Notes under the pieces: generated by a model
Database searches by the model: none
What the model saw: only the letters and a program-made list of their open reading frames with translations
Told to the model about the DNA's origin: nothing
DNA from: Xestospongia muta
Taxonomy: Eukaryota > Porifera > Demospongiae > Haplosclerida > Petrosiidae
Assembly (NCBI GenBank): GCA_963693285.1
Contig: OY848922.1
Coordinates: forward strand, 873,001-937,000
Direction of reading: 5' to 3'
DNA length: 64,000 nucleotides
Position numbers and translations under genes: made by a program
Shown: positions 1 through 12,981 of the stretch, one piece after another
Layout of the letters: every line of letters begins with the position of its first letter
Numbering within the stretch: position 1 is the first letter of the stretch

Positions 1-3000
1 TAGAGCACAATGTCCTGAAGTTGAGTCACAATTAAAACGTAAAGTCTACTTTTTCTATGAAGATGAATTACCTGGTAAGTATATTAATGTTATAATAATA
101 GAAACTTATATTATTATTATCATTAGATTATTCTGGTTTACTGGACAAAGCTCTTGATGAAGGCTATGTCACTGTTAAGTGGACAAAACTTACCTTGTCT
201 GGTGCACCAGCTACTGGAAAGTCCTCCATTATCAAGTTACTACTCAATGAACCTCCGCCTGACAACCATCATAGTACTCCTGTCATCAAAGCACCTGAAG
301 TAAGGAAGGTAGAGATTGCTGGTCTCATAGCAGGAGGAGAACCAACTGGTTCATCTAGTACCCAGTGTTGGGGTAAGGTAGACTATGAGTCTCTAAAAGC
401 TATGGTTACTAGAACCATGAAAGGAGGTATCAAGTCTAAAACATCAGTGTCAGAAGGAGAAAATGTAAACAACAGTATACTGGGTGATGAATCTGGTGAT
501 GATGACACTGATGATGACGATATAGGTCGTGAAAATCCTGCATTGACCACACCCATCAAAGAAAGCCCTGAAGTTACTTCCTTACCTACTCCACTTTCTC
601 ACGCAAGAGAAGAGGTGGCTCGACTATTACCTACTGTATCAAAGTCTGATGAGCTTTATAACACTCACTGGATATATGTTATAGATTCTGGAGGTCAGGC
701 TGCATTCCTAGATATTGCTCCTGCTCTGCTACATTATAATCCAGTCAACATTCTTACACTCAAGTTAAATGAGAAGCTTGAAGATCAACCCAAATTTTAC
801 TTCAGTGTTAGAGGAAAACAAATTGGTGAGCCAGTGGAACGACAGATGACACACCTCCAACTTCTTGAAGCATCATTTCGTTCACTATCATCTGTAAATC
901 CGCCTAATCTTCGTAACATTTACAGCAAATTTTCCCACACTGAGCCTCACCATATAGTACTGGGGACATACTATGATAAGATTAGTGAGTGTAGTGAGTC
1001 TCTGGATGATAAAGATGCTACCCTTTGGTCCAGTCTGAAGCGATTTGATGAGGTACGACTAAACTATCGTGAAGGCAGAGAGAAGGTCATCTTTCCAGTC
1101 AATGCAATTGGTAGAGGAGATAATGAGGTTAAAATGGCCAATATAATTCGTCGTAAGATATGTCAGTTTTATATTGAGGCAGAAATCCCAGCTCGATGGT
1201 TCTTGTTCCAGTTAGATTTAGACCAGCTACACAAGACCCATAATACCACAATCATCAGCAAATCTAAATGTTTGGAGATTGGTGCACCATTGAAGATGGA
1301 TGGTAATGATATCGAAGCAGCCCTGAAGTATTACCATGATCTGACCATCTTCCTTTACTTTCACAAAGTCCTCCCTAATGTTGTATTCCTCCATCCACAG
1401 CCACTTTTTGATAAACTCTCTGAGTTGATCAGTATCTCTTTTGCTGATGCTGTGGATCATTTAGAGGAGGAGTGTGATATTGATCTTCCTCCAGGAGCTC
1501 ACAAACAACTCAAGAATGAAGGAACCTTTGAAAAGAGATTGTTGGAATCATGCTTATCACAAGGATTTTCTGCTGAATTTTCAATTGATGATTTTCTAAA
1601 GTTAATGGAAGATGTATTTATCATTGCATCTCTACCTCAGCCAGGAAAGTATTTTCTTCCAAGTGTCCTCCCTACTGCCACTCTCTCAGAAAGTTCTAAA
1701 GCTATCTTTACATCTAATACAGATCCTCTGATTTTGATGTGGGATATGAAATCACTTCCTCAAGGTCTCTTTCCTGCTTTGGTCGTCAACCTTCTCAATC
1801 GCAAATCTTCACCACAATTTGATCTTGGATCTGGCAATCCACAATATCGTAATGCTATCCAGTTAGACTGTATTGGACCAGGAGGTGCAGTTCTATTAGT
1901 TGATGCTATTTATTGGTTGGAGATATATTACTCCGGTCCTTCTAACAAATGCTGTGTTATTCGACATTCAGTTAAAGAAGGAGTCAAAGCTGTTGTGAAG
2001 AAGTTCCAATACAAACTTACTCTATCAATACCTCAAGAGCGTTTTCATTGTACAATACATAAAACAAGTGATCATCTTTGTCGTCCTAATGAAGATGAAA
2101 AGAAGCTAACATGTTGTGAGAAAGGTGCATTAATGGCTGATATTAACCAGTCACGTCAAGCACCATGGCTTGTAGAGATGACAAGTTCAGATAAACCTAT
2201 TGAACAACAAGGTCAGTAAGTCATCACTTAATATCTAGTAATAAGATGATATGTATTCAGTCTTTGTAACTTAGTTATTTTAATTTATTTATGGTACATT
2301 AGTTGTAGACAATTAGTATTTCCTTGTTTTAACAAATCCCCAATATTAACGATAACACCATATATGGAGATAATAAAATTCCCTCATACTCATCACACTT
2401 CATGTACTCACTCCATTACTCATACCACAAGTTTATCAAAGAATAACAATTTTGTTATTAGTCAATACACATATGAAGTCTTTATAGAGTCACATTTAAC
2501 ACTAATAGTGGTCACTGATGTACTATGATACTTGTAATAGAGTATGTTAATAGTTTAGTCATTGATATAATAGTTGTAGGTAGACTTGAGTAAAATATTA
2601 ATATTACTTGTTTTTTTTTCAAACTACAAAATTCTTAGTTATATGTTGACATGTGAGAAAGTAGAAAAATGCAATTAAACTTGTAACACTTTATAAATTT
2701 TTAGTACCCACCCATCTTTACACAATATATCAAGTTATTCATAGTTATATAATGGTGGTCTATAAGGTAGTATAGTTCAATTATACTAATGTTCACATCA
2801 TGAGTTAACTATATTATATACCACCAAAGTTGGTAAATAAATTAAAAGCACTAAAGTGTCAAACATATATAGTAGCTAAAAAATCAATTATTTTATTCTA
2901 TCAATATTAATAATGAACATTATTTAATTTCATATTAGGTAATATAGCTGATAAACTCTTGGATCAACAACCTCCCATTCAAGAAATAACTACACATGCT

Positions 3001-3213
3001 AGAACCGCAGAGTGGAATCAATTGGGTGTACAACTAGGACTGGATGGTGTGGGTTTAGCTGGATGTCGTGACTATACCAGTATGTATCAGTTATGGATAC
3101 AGGAGAAAGCTGATAATGCAACAAGAAGGAATTTAATATCTGCTTTAAGAGCCATTAGACAGAATGATGTAGCAAAAAGATACGAAGATTATCTGAAAAC
3201 AGTTTCTGAGTAA
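1..3213 (+). CDS. Array copy 1 (5' truncated): pseudocaspase end, Roc-like GTPase, Death
   Basis: Exons are <1-74, 127-2211 and 2939-3213, joined in frame by GT-AG introns. The first is the end of the caspase-like domain (QCPEVESQLK then KVYFFYEDELP, like the caspase p10 tail). The 2085 nt exon carries the P-loop GAPATGKSS, the G3-like DSGGQ, the G4-like GTYYD and a COR-like region with FLHPQPLFDKL. Reading starts at the acceptor at 126, not at the in-frame TTG often picked by ORF finders. The last exon encodes a Death-fold domain (AEWNQLGVQLGL, MYQLW, NLISALRAI) ending KTVSE-stop. The 727 bp intron before it looks non-coding. CAP-Gly and most of the caspase-like part lie outside the window. 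GTP hydrolysis is not proven. Confidence 0.85.
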
Positions 3214-3998
3214 ACCTAAGGTATGTTTCAAATTCCTCCACAAAATGATTTTATCTCATGGCAATCTTTCTCCTTTAGACTAGACCTTTAAATTTTCTTA
3301 TGATGTACTTTTAATTGACTACTTTTATTTATCATTTGAATATGTTTACTTTTTAGTTTGTATCAAATTGTGTCCTTCTCTTTAAGTTTTATAAAAGTTG
3401 TTTATTCTTAATATCAATGTAAGAGTGTCTTTATCTGATGATAAACATGTTGACTTACTTTTGAATTTTTATTCTTTTGTTTGATCTTTATTTATTATAG
3501 TTTATTATTATTATTATTATTATAAAGAACTAGTTAATATTTATTATAGGTTTAGTATCATTATTGTAGTGAACTTTTTAATTTGACTGATTGTGTCGTT
3601 TACTTATTTGATTAATTTTGTAAAAGTGTGTATTAATTTTTCAACAAAGACATTTTCAATCCACTGATGTACACATTATGAGATGACAAGTACTATATCA
3701 TTACTGTGTGTGTGTGTGTGTAGATGATATCTCTAATACCATGAACTTGATGTAGAATGTTGTGTACTATTATAAGTTTGTCCACTATAAACTCCTCCTC
3801 CTTGTTGACCATATTGTTGTTGAGTAGAATAGTTCATTGTACCACTACTAGGATGAGATAAGAGCTCCCTGAAGTAATTGAACAAATCTTAGAGAAATAG
3901 TAGTAATACAGATCAATCCACAACATGAATGAGTAGTGTCCTCTAATATACCTAGATAATAAAAATAGATAATTGCATTCTATTAGACTAATAGTGCT
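3214..3998. other. Intergenic region, copies 1-2
   Basis: AT-rich sequence with a short (TG)n run near 3706. It is nearly identical to 30097-30909 between copies 5 and 6, and contains one short hnRNP H relic. No other gene seen. Confidence 0.8.
3733..3851 (-). pseudogene. hnRNP H last-exon fragment (relic)
   Basis: About 120 bp matches the end of the last exon of the intact hnRNP H-like gene at 41139-44209, including the stop and the low-complexity tail rich in Tyr, Gln and Gly. The match ends abruptly near 3851 in unrelated sequence. It can only be a truncated duplicate carried with the array unit. Confidence 0.85.
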
Positions 3999-6900
3999 AT
4001 GGCCGTAGTGAGTGAGGTAACAAGGGCTGCTGGACAGGAGAGTCTATTATCTGTGCCTGTCTCTCTACCTTATGTTGATGAACCTATCCTCCTCTCTGTA
4101 GGAGATAGAGTTACTATACCAACTGAATTTTGGAACTATGCAGTTGATAGTGTTAATCGTTTAAATTCTGGGACCTGGTTATCAGATGTCTCAGATCCTA
4201 CTATCACTGGTGTTGTAAGATGGTTAGGAACATTACCTCCTATTAGTGATACACAATTATTTGCTGGAATACAAACAGTAAGTTTGATCGTGACTAACTA
4301 AAGGATGTATATTAATAACCAAATTCTTCTCATTGCACAGGACTCTCCTATTTCTACTGACAACCATGGACCTAGTGGTACTTATGCTGATCAGACTTAT
4401 TTTACTTGTCCTGAAGGACATGGAGTCTTACTCCCAGTGGAGTATGTAGTCCGTCACTCCAAAGATATAAAAGAGACACCAACACCAGCTTATCCTATGA
4501 ATGCCAGACCACATGGTATTGCATTAGTTATGGTGGTGGAAGAGTGGTTTGAAGGAGCTCAATATGATACTCAGAATTTAATCTCTACTTTCAACTACTT
4601 ACAGTACACAGTTCGACCTTGTACCAATGTTACTAGTTTACAGATGATACAACTAGTAGAAGAGATAGCTAGTATGGATCACACATCTTACGACAGCTTT
4701 GTCTGTTGTATATCAGCTGCTGGAAACTATAACCACTATGTACGAGGTAGTGATGGCAAATTTGTTAATGTTTATGAACTAGTAGACAGAGTACAGCAAT
4801 GTTCTACCCTTCAGGGAAAACCAAAGATTTTTTTAATTAACTGTTATCGCCAGGAATACCATATACCTCCAGGTATACCATATAAGATTGGTTCTGATAT
4901 GCTTATCGTGTGGTCAACTCAAAAAGGACGTTCTTTTCATCTTTCAAGTACCATTGGATCCTTTTTCGTGTTTCATTTAAAGAAAACTATCAACTTAAAA
5001 TCAAAGACCACTGACTTCCTTTCAATGACAAATGAAGTAGCTGCAATTGTGAGCATGTTACCTCCACACAAATCTCATCGTACTGGGGAATATATAGGAC
5101 AATGTCCTGAAATTGAGTCACAATTAAAAAGTAAAGTCTACTTTTTCTATGAAGATGAATTACCTGGTAAGTATATTAATGTTATAATAATAGAAACTTA
5201 TATTATTATTTTCATTAGATTATTCTGGTTTACTGGACAAAGCTCTTGATGAAGGCTATGTCACTGTTAAGTGGACCAAACTTACCTTGTCTGGTGCACC
5301 AGCTACTGGAAAGTCCTCCATTATCAAGTTACTACTCAATGAGCCTCCACCCGACAACCATCATAGTACTTTTGTCATCAAAGCACCTGAAGTAAGGAAG
5401 GTAGAGATTTCTAATCTTGTAGCGGGAGGAGAATCAACTGGTTCATCTAGTACCCAGTGTTGGGATAAGGTAGATTACGAGTCTCTAATAGCTATGGTTA
5501 CTAGAACCATGAAGGGAGGTATCAAGTCTAAACCATCAGTGTCAGAAGGAGATATAGAATCTGATGAATCTGATGATGATGATGATATAGGTCATCAAAA
5601 TCCTGCATTGGCCACACCTACCAAAGAAAACCCTGAAGTCACATCCTTACCTGGTCCACTTTCTCCAGCAAGAGAAGAGGTGGCTCGACTATTACCTACT
5701 GTATCAAAGTCTGATGAGCTTTATAACACTCACTGGATATATGTTATAGATTCTGGAGGTCAGGCTGCATTCCTAGATATTGCTCCTGCTCTGCTACATT
5801 ATAATCCAGTCAACATTCTTACACTCAAGTTAAATGAGAAGCTTGAAGATCAACCCAAATTTTACTTCAGTGTTAGAGGAAAACAAATTGGTGAGCCAGT
5901 GGAACGACAGATGACACACCTCCAACTTCTTGAAGCATCATTTCGTTCACTATCATCTGTAAATCCGCCTAATCTTCGTAACATTTACAGCAAATTTTCC
6001 CACACTGAGCCTCACCATATAGTACTGGGGACATACTATGATAAGATCAGTGAGTGTAGTGAATCTCTGAATGATAAAGATGCTACCCTTTGGTCCACTC
6101 TAAAGCGATTTGATGAGTTACGACTAAACTATCGTGATTTTAGAGAGAAGGTCATCTTTCCAGTCAATGCAATTGGCAGGGGAGATAATGAGATTAAAAT
6201 GGCCAATATGATTCGTCGTAAGATATGTCAGTTTTACATTGAAGCAGAAATCCCAGTTCGATGGTTCTTGTTCCGACTAGATTTAGACCAGCTACACAAG
6301 ACCCATAATACCACAATCATCAGTAAATCTAAATGTTTGGAGATTGGTGCACCATTGAAGATGGATGGTAATGATGTTGAAGCAGCCCTGAAGTATTACC
6401 ATGATCTGACCATCTTCCTTTACTTTCACAAAGTCCTCCCTAATGTTGTATTCCTCCATCCACAGCCACTTTTTGATAAACTCTCTGAGTTGATCAGTAT
6501 CTCTTTCGCTGATGCTGTGGATCATTTAGAGGAGGAGTGTGATATCTATCTTCCTCCAAGAGCTCACAAACAACTCAAGAATGAAGGAACCTTTGAAAAG
6601 AGATTGCTGGAATCATGTTTATCACAAGGATTTTCTGGTGAATTTTCGATTGATGATTTTCTAAAGTTAATGGAAGATGTATTTATCATTGGATCTCTAC
6701 CTCAGCCCGGAAAGTATTTTCTTCCAAGTGTCCTCCCTACTGCCACTCTCTCAGAAAGTTCTAAAGCCATCTTTACATCTAATACAGACCCTCTCATTTT
6801 GACATGGGATATGAAGTCACTCCCACAAGGTCTTTTTCCTGCTTTGGTCGTCAACCTTCTTAATCGCAAATCTTCACCACAATTTGATCTTGACTCTTCA

Positions 6901-7281
6901 TCTGGTAATCTACAATATCGTAACGCCATTCATATGCAATGCATTGGTCTAGGCGGTGCAGTTCTATTAGTCGATGCTATTTACTGGCTAGAGATTTATT
7001 ACACTGGTCCTTCTAATAAATGCTGTGTTATTCGACATTCAGTTAAAGAAGGAGTCAAAGCTGTTGTGAAGAAGTTCCGATACAAGCTTACTCTATCAAT
7101 ACCTCAGGAGTGTTTTCATTGTACAATGCATGAAGCAATTACAAGTGATCATCTTTGTCGTCCTAATGAAACTCAAAAGAGGGTGACATGTTGTAACAAC
7201 AGTGCACTAATGACTGATATTAACCAGTCACGTCAGGCACCATGGCTTGTAGAGATGACTAGTTCAGATAATATCTACTAA
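3999..7281 (+). CDS. Array copy 2: CAP-Gly, pseudocaspase, Roc-like GTPase, no Death
   Basis: Exons 3999-4277, 4341-5166 and 5219-7281 give about 1055 aa. Residues 1-120 are CAP-Gly-like (SVGDRV, GVVRWLGTLP, FAGIQT, then across the intron YFTCPEGHG). Residues 150-365 resemble a caspase: RPHGIALVMV, DSFVCCI, a GKPKIFLINC motif where QACRG is expected, and a p10-like end QCPEIESQLK. The catalytic His position holds Ala, so protease activity is unlikely. The GTPase exon has GAPATGKSS, DSGGQ and GTYYD. The reading frame stops after SSDNIY because a deletion of roughly 45 bp, relative to copies with a donor, removed the CAACAAG/GT splice donor. It is closest to copy 6 throughout. Confidence 0.85.
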
Positions 7282-8120
7282 TAAGATGATATGTATTCAG
7301 TCTTTGTAACTTAGTTATTTTATTTTATTTATGGTACATTAGTTGTAGACAATTAGTATTTCCTTGTTTTAACAAATCCCCAATATTAATGATAACACCA
7401 TATATGGAGATAATAAAATTCCCTCATACTCATCACACTTCATGTACTCACTCCATTACTCATACCACAAGTTTATCAAAGAATAACAATTTTGTTATTA
7501 GTCAATACACGTATGAAGTCTTTATAGAGTTACATTTAACACTAATAGTGGTCACTGATGTACTATGATACTTGTAATAGAGTATGTTAATACTTTAGTC
7601 ATTGATATAATAGTTGTAGGTAGACTTGAGTAAATTATTAATTTTTGTGTGTTTTGTGCATGCTAGGTAGTCATAAGATTGATTACTGTGAGCACTTTGA
7701 ATTGGGCATGACTGATCAAAGCTTCTTAGTTCTGTCACTTAAGAAAATGTCTTTGAGTAGTTCCATAACTTTTGCCAATTCTTCAGTCTTACAACTAAGC
7801 AATAATTAAATCCCTCATAGTAACAATGGTTCCATTAAAGTAATCTGAGAGCAAGCAATCCAAATGAAGGTTAGGTGTTTGTAGCTATGAGTACATACAC
7901 ATGTGACAACCTTTTGTAAAAGGTTATACATAGCTTGTTGAGATTACACATGAACCATCTGTAAAAATTTTGATAATCAATCCCATCAATAACAATTGTA
8001 GAAATTTAGAGAAGTTTTGAAATGTTTAATCTATTTTAGGAATGTAGTTGCCTAAAGGAAGCTTTTTAAATAGGACTTAGAAATGCATTTTTAATATTTT
8101 TTTCTTTTAATTAACAACAG
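7282..8120. other. Former 3' intron of copy 2
   Basis: The first 350 bp match the conserved intron that follows the GTPase exon in the other copies. Similarity ends near 7640, and the rest is unique AT-rich sequence ending in an acceptor (ttaacaacag) before the Death exon at 8121. No gene seen. Confidence 0.75.
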
Positions 8121-10586
8121 ATCTTTCTGCTATATTGAAACAAGAACCAGACACTCATGATCTACTTCATCTACTAGCTGAGATTAACTATTTATGGGAC
8201 AAAATTGGAGCTAGTCTTCGAGTTGATTACAATATTATTGAAGGTTTGCACCATAGCAACAAAGATGATGATTCTAAATTATATGAGATACTAAAAAAAT
8301 GGAAGGAATCTAAATCGAGTCCTGTGACATGGGAGAATGTTATCACTGAAGTGGAAGAACCCATTGTGGGTAATGTTAGGAGAATAGCAGTCAATATTTG
8401 TGAATATCTCTCAGTACATAGTTTTATATCAAGTAAAAAAGGTATAAATTGTATATTTTGATTAAAATTTAAACATAGATGCATGGTCATTAATTTTTTC
8501 AAATACAAAAATTAAATATGCATGTTTTTGTTGAAAGGCAAATTACCTTTCATCTGCATAATTTATACTGTGTGATATGTACAATGTAAATATATCTTAT
8601 TAACATCTTCTACACACATTGAAATGTGAAAGAAAATTTGTGTATTCATCCTTACCTTGCTTTTCCTTTTTGGCATTGTCATCAGTACATCATCGTTCAT
8701 TCTTTTGAAATGTTTATATGTTTGTTTGCAATGCATATTTGTTGTTGTTTGTAACTATTAAAAGAGAACAAACAAATTAACCTAGACACATTGGTTGCTA
8801 ATCCACATAACAACCACTCAACTGTGAGCACTGCAGGGTATAACTAATCGTGACATTTAGCATTCATTGACTCGAGAAACATTCCAAGTAGCACTATAGC
8901 TACTGGCAACTTTTAAGTCTTTAATATTACAGAAATATTAATATCAGCACCCCAAAAACTATCATAGGACAATGTTTATAAATATAATCAATAACCACTT
9001 CTGTTTTTTCTCTTAGATCATCCTACAATAGGTAACATCAATGATGATGCCAATGCCACTGTATCATTACCTGAAATAGTTGTGACTACACTTATTGAAG
9101 GCCACTTTGAGTTTCCCATGAAAACTAAAGTAATCAGTGCAGTACATAAGATTTCTCTTTCCAAACCACTCACTGCGCCTCAGAGATTAGAAATACAACA
9201 CTGTGTGAAATTAGAGACACAGGCTCAGGCTAACTGGCTTCATTTTGTTAGAGCTCCCTCCTCTCCTATGTTGTTACCTCACCGATTCACATTGATTGAA
9301 GGAGGGCAATTTAGTCCAGGAAGTAGACATGGAGTTATTGACATCATATTTGAATCATCTTGTCTTGTTGCTATTGTAGCTGATCATGAAATTAATGAGG
9401 AAAGTCACAAAAAGAATGAAGGTATTTAAAATGAATTACAAATGCAAATTTACTCATCATATTATAGGAGTCACTCCACTTTTATCATTTGTGTACACTG
9501 GAGTGATTTACTATGAGGAAAAAGATGATGATTAGATAGCTACTTTATTTGTAGTGAAAGATCTTGAAAGTCATTTAAAGGTAATGATACTTGACTAACA
9601 AACATTTTGGTATATTATGATTGTTACTGCTTTATATTGTGTTTTGTAGTTTGTAAAACAGAGTTCTGATACTGAAGATCCCATTTACTTTGATTTTATA
9701 AATGAAAATGGATTTGTTGAACTCATTTTTCAGCAAGAACTTCCTCCAGGATGGAGTATTAAGCCAATAATTGAACCTTGCAAGGTTTGAAATAATAACC
9801 ATTTATTTGTCTTTTATCAACCATTTATATGTAGTTATGGCAAAGTGATATCGATAAATTTGGATCATCCCCTGTCTCGCAGTTATCATCATGTCAGTTT
9901 CTTATACATGCTAATGATAGTCCAGACACTTTGGAATGTTTAGAATGCACTGTTGAACTAAAGGGGTATAACACCTCCTACAAAAATAACATTTCATCGA
10001 AAGAGATCAGGTATGACCTTGTACCATACATAGACCATTACTCATCATAATATAGATAGAGCTTGACATAGTTACTATAATATTAACTTCAAAACTCAGT
10101 CGTATCCATTAGTAAACAATTTTCATTAATTGTGTGAGGCAGTTTCTAGTTGAATAGTCTAGTTATAATAATGTGTTCTTTGTTACAATATGGTAATACT
10201 GTCTGTTGAAAGTGATCATTAATTAGATTATTAATTTTGTTGGCAATATCTAATAACATATTGTTCAAAACTTATTATAATAATTGTCTTCTCTTATAGG
10301 CAGTCTAAAAAGTCCAGCTCAGATAATAGGTTAGTATTTTATACTTCATTGTGTATTAGTTGACTGTTCTAAGTGTTGTATTACATCTGTAAATGCATTT
10401 CACTATAGTTATGTGAGAATATCATACATAGTTTTCTTAATGTGTTAATTTATAACAACAATAATTTAAATAGGATAGCCATGTTGTCATGTCAATTTTT
10501 TATGGGATCCAAGTTAACTTAGTAAAAACAGAGCACTAGCTCATGAACATTGTACATAGCAAGTTCACTTATCATTATCCATGTAG

Positions 10587-10846
10587 GTTGTTCACTTGAC
10601 TCAGCACCAGGTGCACATGAACTTCTTGAGCTATTAGCTGATATCAAGCACTGAGAATTCCTGATGCAGAGCTTGAAGGTCTATGACAGAACCATGTAGA
10701 TAATATTGTACGGTTGTCTAAAGTATTGCAATGTTGGATTAATCAAAACAAAGACGTGACTTGGAATAGTATCATTACTGCTTTGAGGAGTAAAATTGTT
10801 GGACAGACTCAAGTCAGTCAAGAAATTGAGTCATATGTTTTAAAAG
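10587..10846 (+). pseudogene. Decayed Death-domain exon
   Basis: HELLELLADIKH is followed at once by TGA. After an apparent deletion of about ten codons, where a Death domain has its K-W-x-x-I-G segment, the frame resumes as RIPDAELEGL, then a second stop, then VLQCWINQNKDVTWNSIITA. The first half starts in frame with neither stop removed, so the exon cannot encode a full domain. Confidence 0.75.
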
Positions 10847-11506
10847 GTAGTGTCAGTGACATGTCAAGTGACATTCACTTGTCATAGGAGATAAAACTTG
10901 ATCAATAACATCATTATTTCTTTCATTTAAACAGACAAATTGCCCTCTCAAACTCATCAAGTGTCACAGGAATGTTTACACAACCCTTCATCAGTACCTC
11001 GCTCAAAAAATGAAGATGAGAGACCAGGAGGTTTAGAAACTGATGGTCCATCGATAGCACCATCTAATACTTCACCTCATACTCAATTAGGTATGTATAC
11101 ATGTAATAGATATGACAGTCATACGTAACCTTAATAACATGTATCTCTCAGGTTTTGTATCTGTGAAGTAAGTATGAATACTAAAGTTAGACCAACACTA
11201 TTAAATTCTAATATTGGTACTAAAGCACTAATTCTCAACAATAAAATGTCAACATAGCAGTCTGTATCAGATATACTTGGATTTGATCCAGACTATTGAG
11301 AGTTTGTTCACTGCTACATATTATGACTAATAACATTATAAAGTATTAATAATAATGAATTATTGTGCTTGAGAACAGGTTCATCATAACTCAAAATTAT
11401 TTGCAGAGTCAGTTTCAGTCTGCAGTTTAGCAACATTTATTTAATTATCCTTGATAATTGTTCATTAGCAAAATAAATTTATTAGAATTAATAGAATTAA
11501 TTAATA

Positions 11507-11625
11507 GTCCAAGAGGTCTAGAAACTGATGGTCCATTGATCATGAGAGCACCATCAAATAAATTAAATAAATTACTATAGTAAATAGTACTTCACCTCAA
11601 GTATATTCAGATATGCAACATACAA
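11507..11625 (+). repeat. Degenerate duplicate of the linker exon
   Basis: A block matching agaggtctagaaactgatgg and the following agcaccatc and acttcacctca repeats the coding linker exon at 11029-11085, interrupted by an AT-rich insertion. It lies between that exon and the TM exon and shows no usable splice site. Confidence 0.6.
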
Positions 11626-11983
11626 TAGATATGACATAGTGCATGGGGCTGACACAGTAACTATTGATTAATTTATATTATTTATATTTGAAAGCTATAT
11701 TTTACTGAATTATCAATACAATTCCTTAAACAAAATTCTCAATTTCTATCTAACTGAATAGTCTTACTTTAGACTTCGTATGCCTCATACAATTGTTTCA
11801 ACAAAGCATTATGCACTTAATATTGTGGCTGATCTGTCCATACTATCATCGTTTGAGATCTTTTTAACTCCATCCCTACTTTTAATGAATTTTTTAGAAT
11901 TTTTATTTAGTGCTGTTTTATAGTCTGATAACATAATAATATTATTTTTAAATGCAGTTTATAATAATCCTATAATTATATAG

Positions 11984-12036
11984 GTTGGTGTGCAGTGTCA
12001 TTCATTGTAGCAATTTTCGCTGTAATGATATGGTAA
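11984..12036 (+). CDS. Terminal exon: single C-terminal membrane segment
   Basis: The acceptor tatatag at 11983 joins in phase with the linker exon ending at 11090. The exon encodes GWCAVSFIVAIFAVMIW and then TAA: one hydrophobic helix reaching the last residue, a tail anchor with no cytosolic tail. It is unlike the soluble tails of the array genes. Because upstream exons carry stops it may no longer be made. Confidence 0.5.
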
Positions 12037-12107
12037 GACTCATTCAAATAAAGTAATTCTTTGTGTCTATAGTAGTTATGTACATGATTCTATGGAAGCC
12101 ACAGATG

Positions 12108-12432
12108 GACATTTCAATTCCTATTTCCTATATCTTCCATGCACCTTTACATATTTAAAAAATTCCAATTAACAACCCAGTTGATGAGCTCCAATTTCTT
12201 ATTCCTAATTCCATGTTTGGCATGTACGCCATTTCTAGGCTTTTGTTGTTATTTAATAAAACGTGGAGCACGAGTACCATGAGCTGTCTCTTAGAATCAA
12301 GCAACAGCAAGGTGTTTCCAGTTGGGTTGGGTTCCTGATTTTGGTTGTATATTGGAATTGGAACCCATCAACTGCATCTTTAATTGGAATATAAGGTGCC
12401 CGGAAGAAATTGGAGATAGGAATAGGAATGTC
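12108..12432. repeat. Fold-back inverted repeat, about 325 bp
   Basis: The left arm (gacatttcaattcctatttc ... ccagttgatgagctccaattt) matches the reverse complement of the right arm (gacattcctattcctatctc ... gcagttgatgggttccaattc) over about 80-100 bp with scattered mismatches and one gap. The loop is about 140 bp. It resembles a non-autonomous fold-back element; no clear target duplication was seen. Confidence 0.6.
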
Positions 12433-12981
12433 TGTCTGCAGTTTCTGTATGATTCCGATGAATGATTGTTGCATTCTCTTGATATACAGTAGATATTATT
12501 TGTGTATTATAAACTGTAGTTTATAACTTTAGTCATCAGAATAATGACTCAATTGATCTATCATTTTTCATAGGTACATCATGAGTAATGTGCTTTGAAC
12601 AATGTTGGTGTCCATCATGTATCAAACCTTTTTATTTTCCACGATGCTAGGCTATTAATATTGTTAATGTTCTTTTGATATAATCCTCTCTTTTCCATTT
12701 TGTTACATTTGCTGTTAATTACCTAATACTTTACCTAAGATTGTATAGGTATCTGTATTTTTGTCACTGCATTTTTATTATTTTTAATATATAGATATTA
12801 ATAAACTTTTAAAATTTTCTAAAACTGTATGTACTTTAAATGTATGGCTGCATGTGGTCAAATAAGAACAATTTAAAAATGAATATTTTATAACTATCAA
12901 TTATTTTTATTTCAGAAAATAATAAGTAATTTTCTGTAACACATTAGTAACAGCAGTGAGTAGTTATCTAATGTAGTGTCT

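Larger units (their letters stand above)
8121..12036 (+). pseudogene. Death / ZU5-UPA-like / Death / TM locus, with stops
   Basis: Phased exons can be followed: 8121-8441 (Death domain; DLLHLLAEI, YEILKKW, VTWENVI), 9017-9421 (ZU5-like; EGHFEFP, QHCVKLE, GQFSPGSRHGVID), 9468-9580, 9650-9784 and 9835-10010 (UPA-like; VVKDLESHLK, GFVELIFQQ, DIDKFG), 10300-10329, 10587-10846 (second Death domain, decayed), 10935-11090 (linker) and 11984-12036 (TM tail). ZU5-UPA-Death order is known from PIDD and UNC5-type proteins. An in-frame TAG lies at 9533-9535 and the second Death exon has two stops. It may once have been the tail of copy 2, which lost its donor, or a separate gene. Family calls are from motif memory only. 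Confidence 0.6.

Noticed and set aside
1227..1460. Minus-strand 77 aa frame repeated in each copy
   Set aside because: Antisense shadow of the conserved GTPase exon; no splice context or known domain.
195..2219. GTPase exon as a stand-alone gene starting at TTG (MSGAPATGK...)
   Set aside because: The frame continues upstream to a splice acceptor (DYSGLLDKAL...), and intron phase joins it to the caspase-like exon. The start is an artefact of the ORF caller.
4341..5166. Active caspase
   Set aside because: The S-H-G histidine is missing in every copy where it can be seen, and copy 4 also lacks the Cys.
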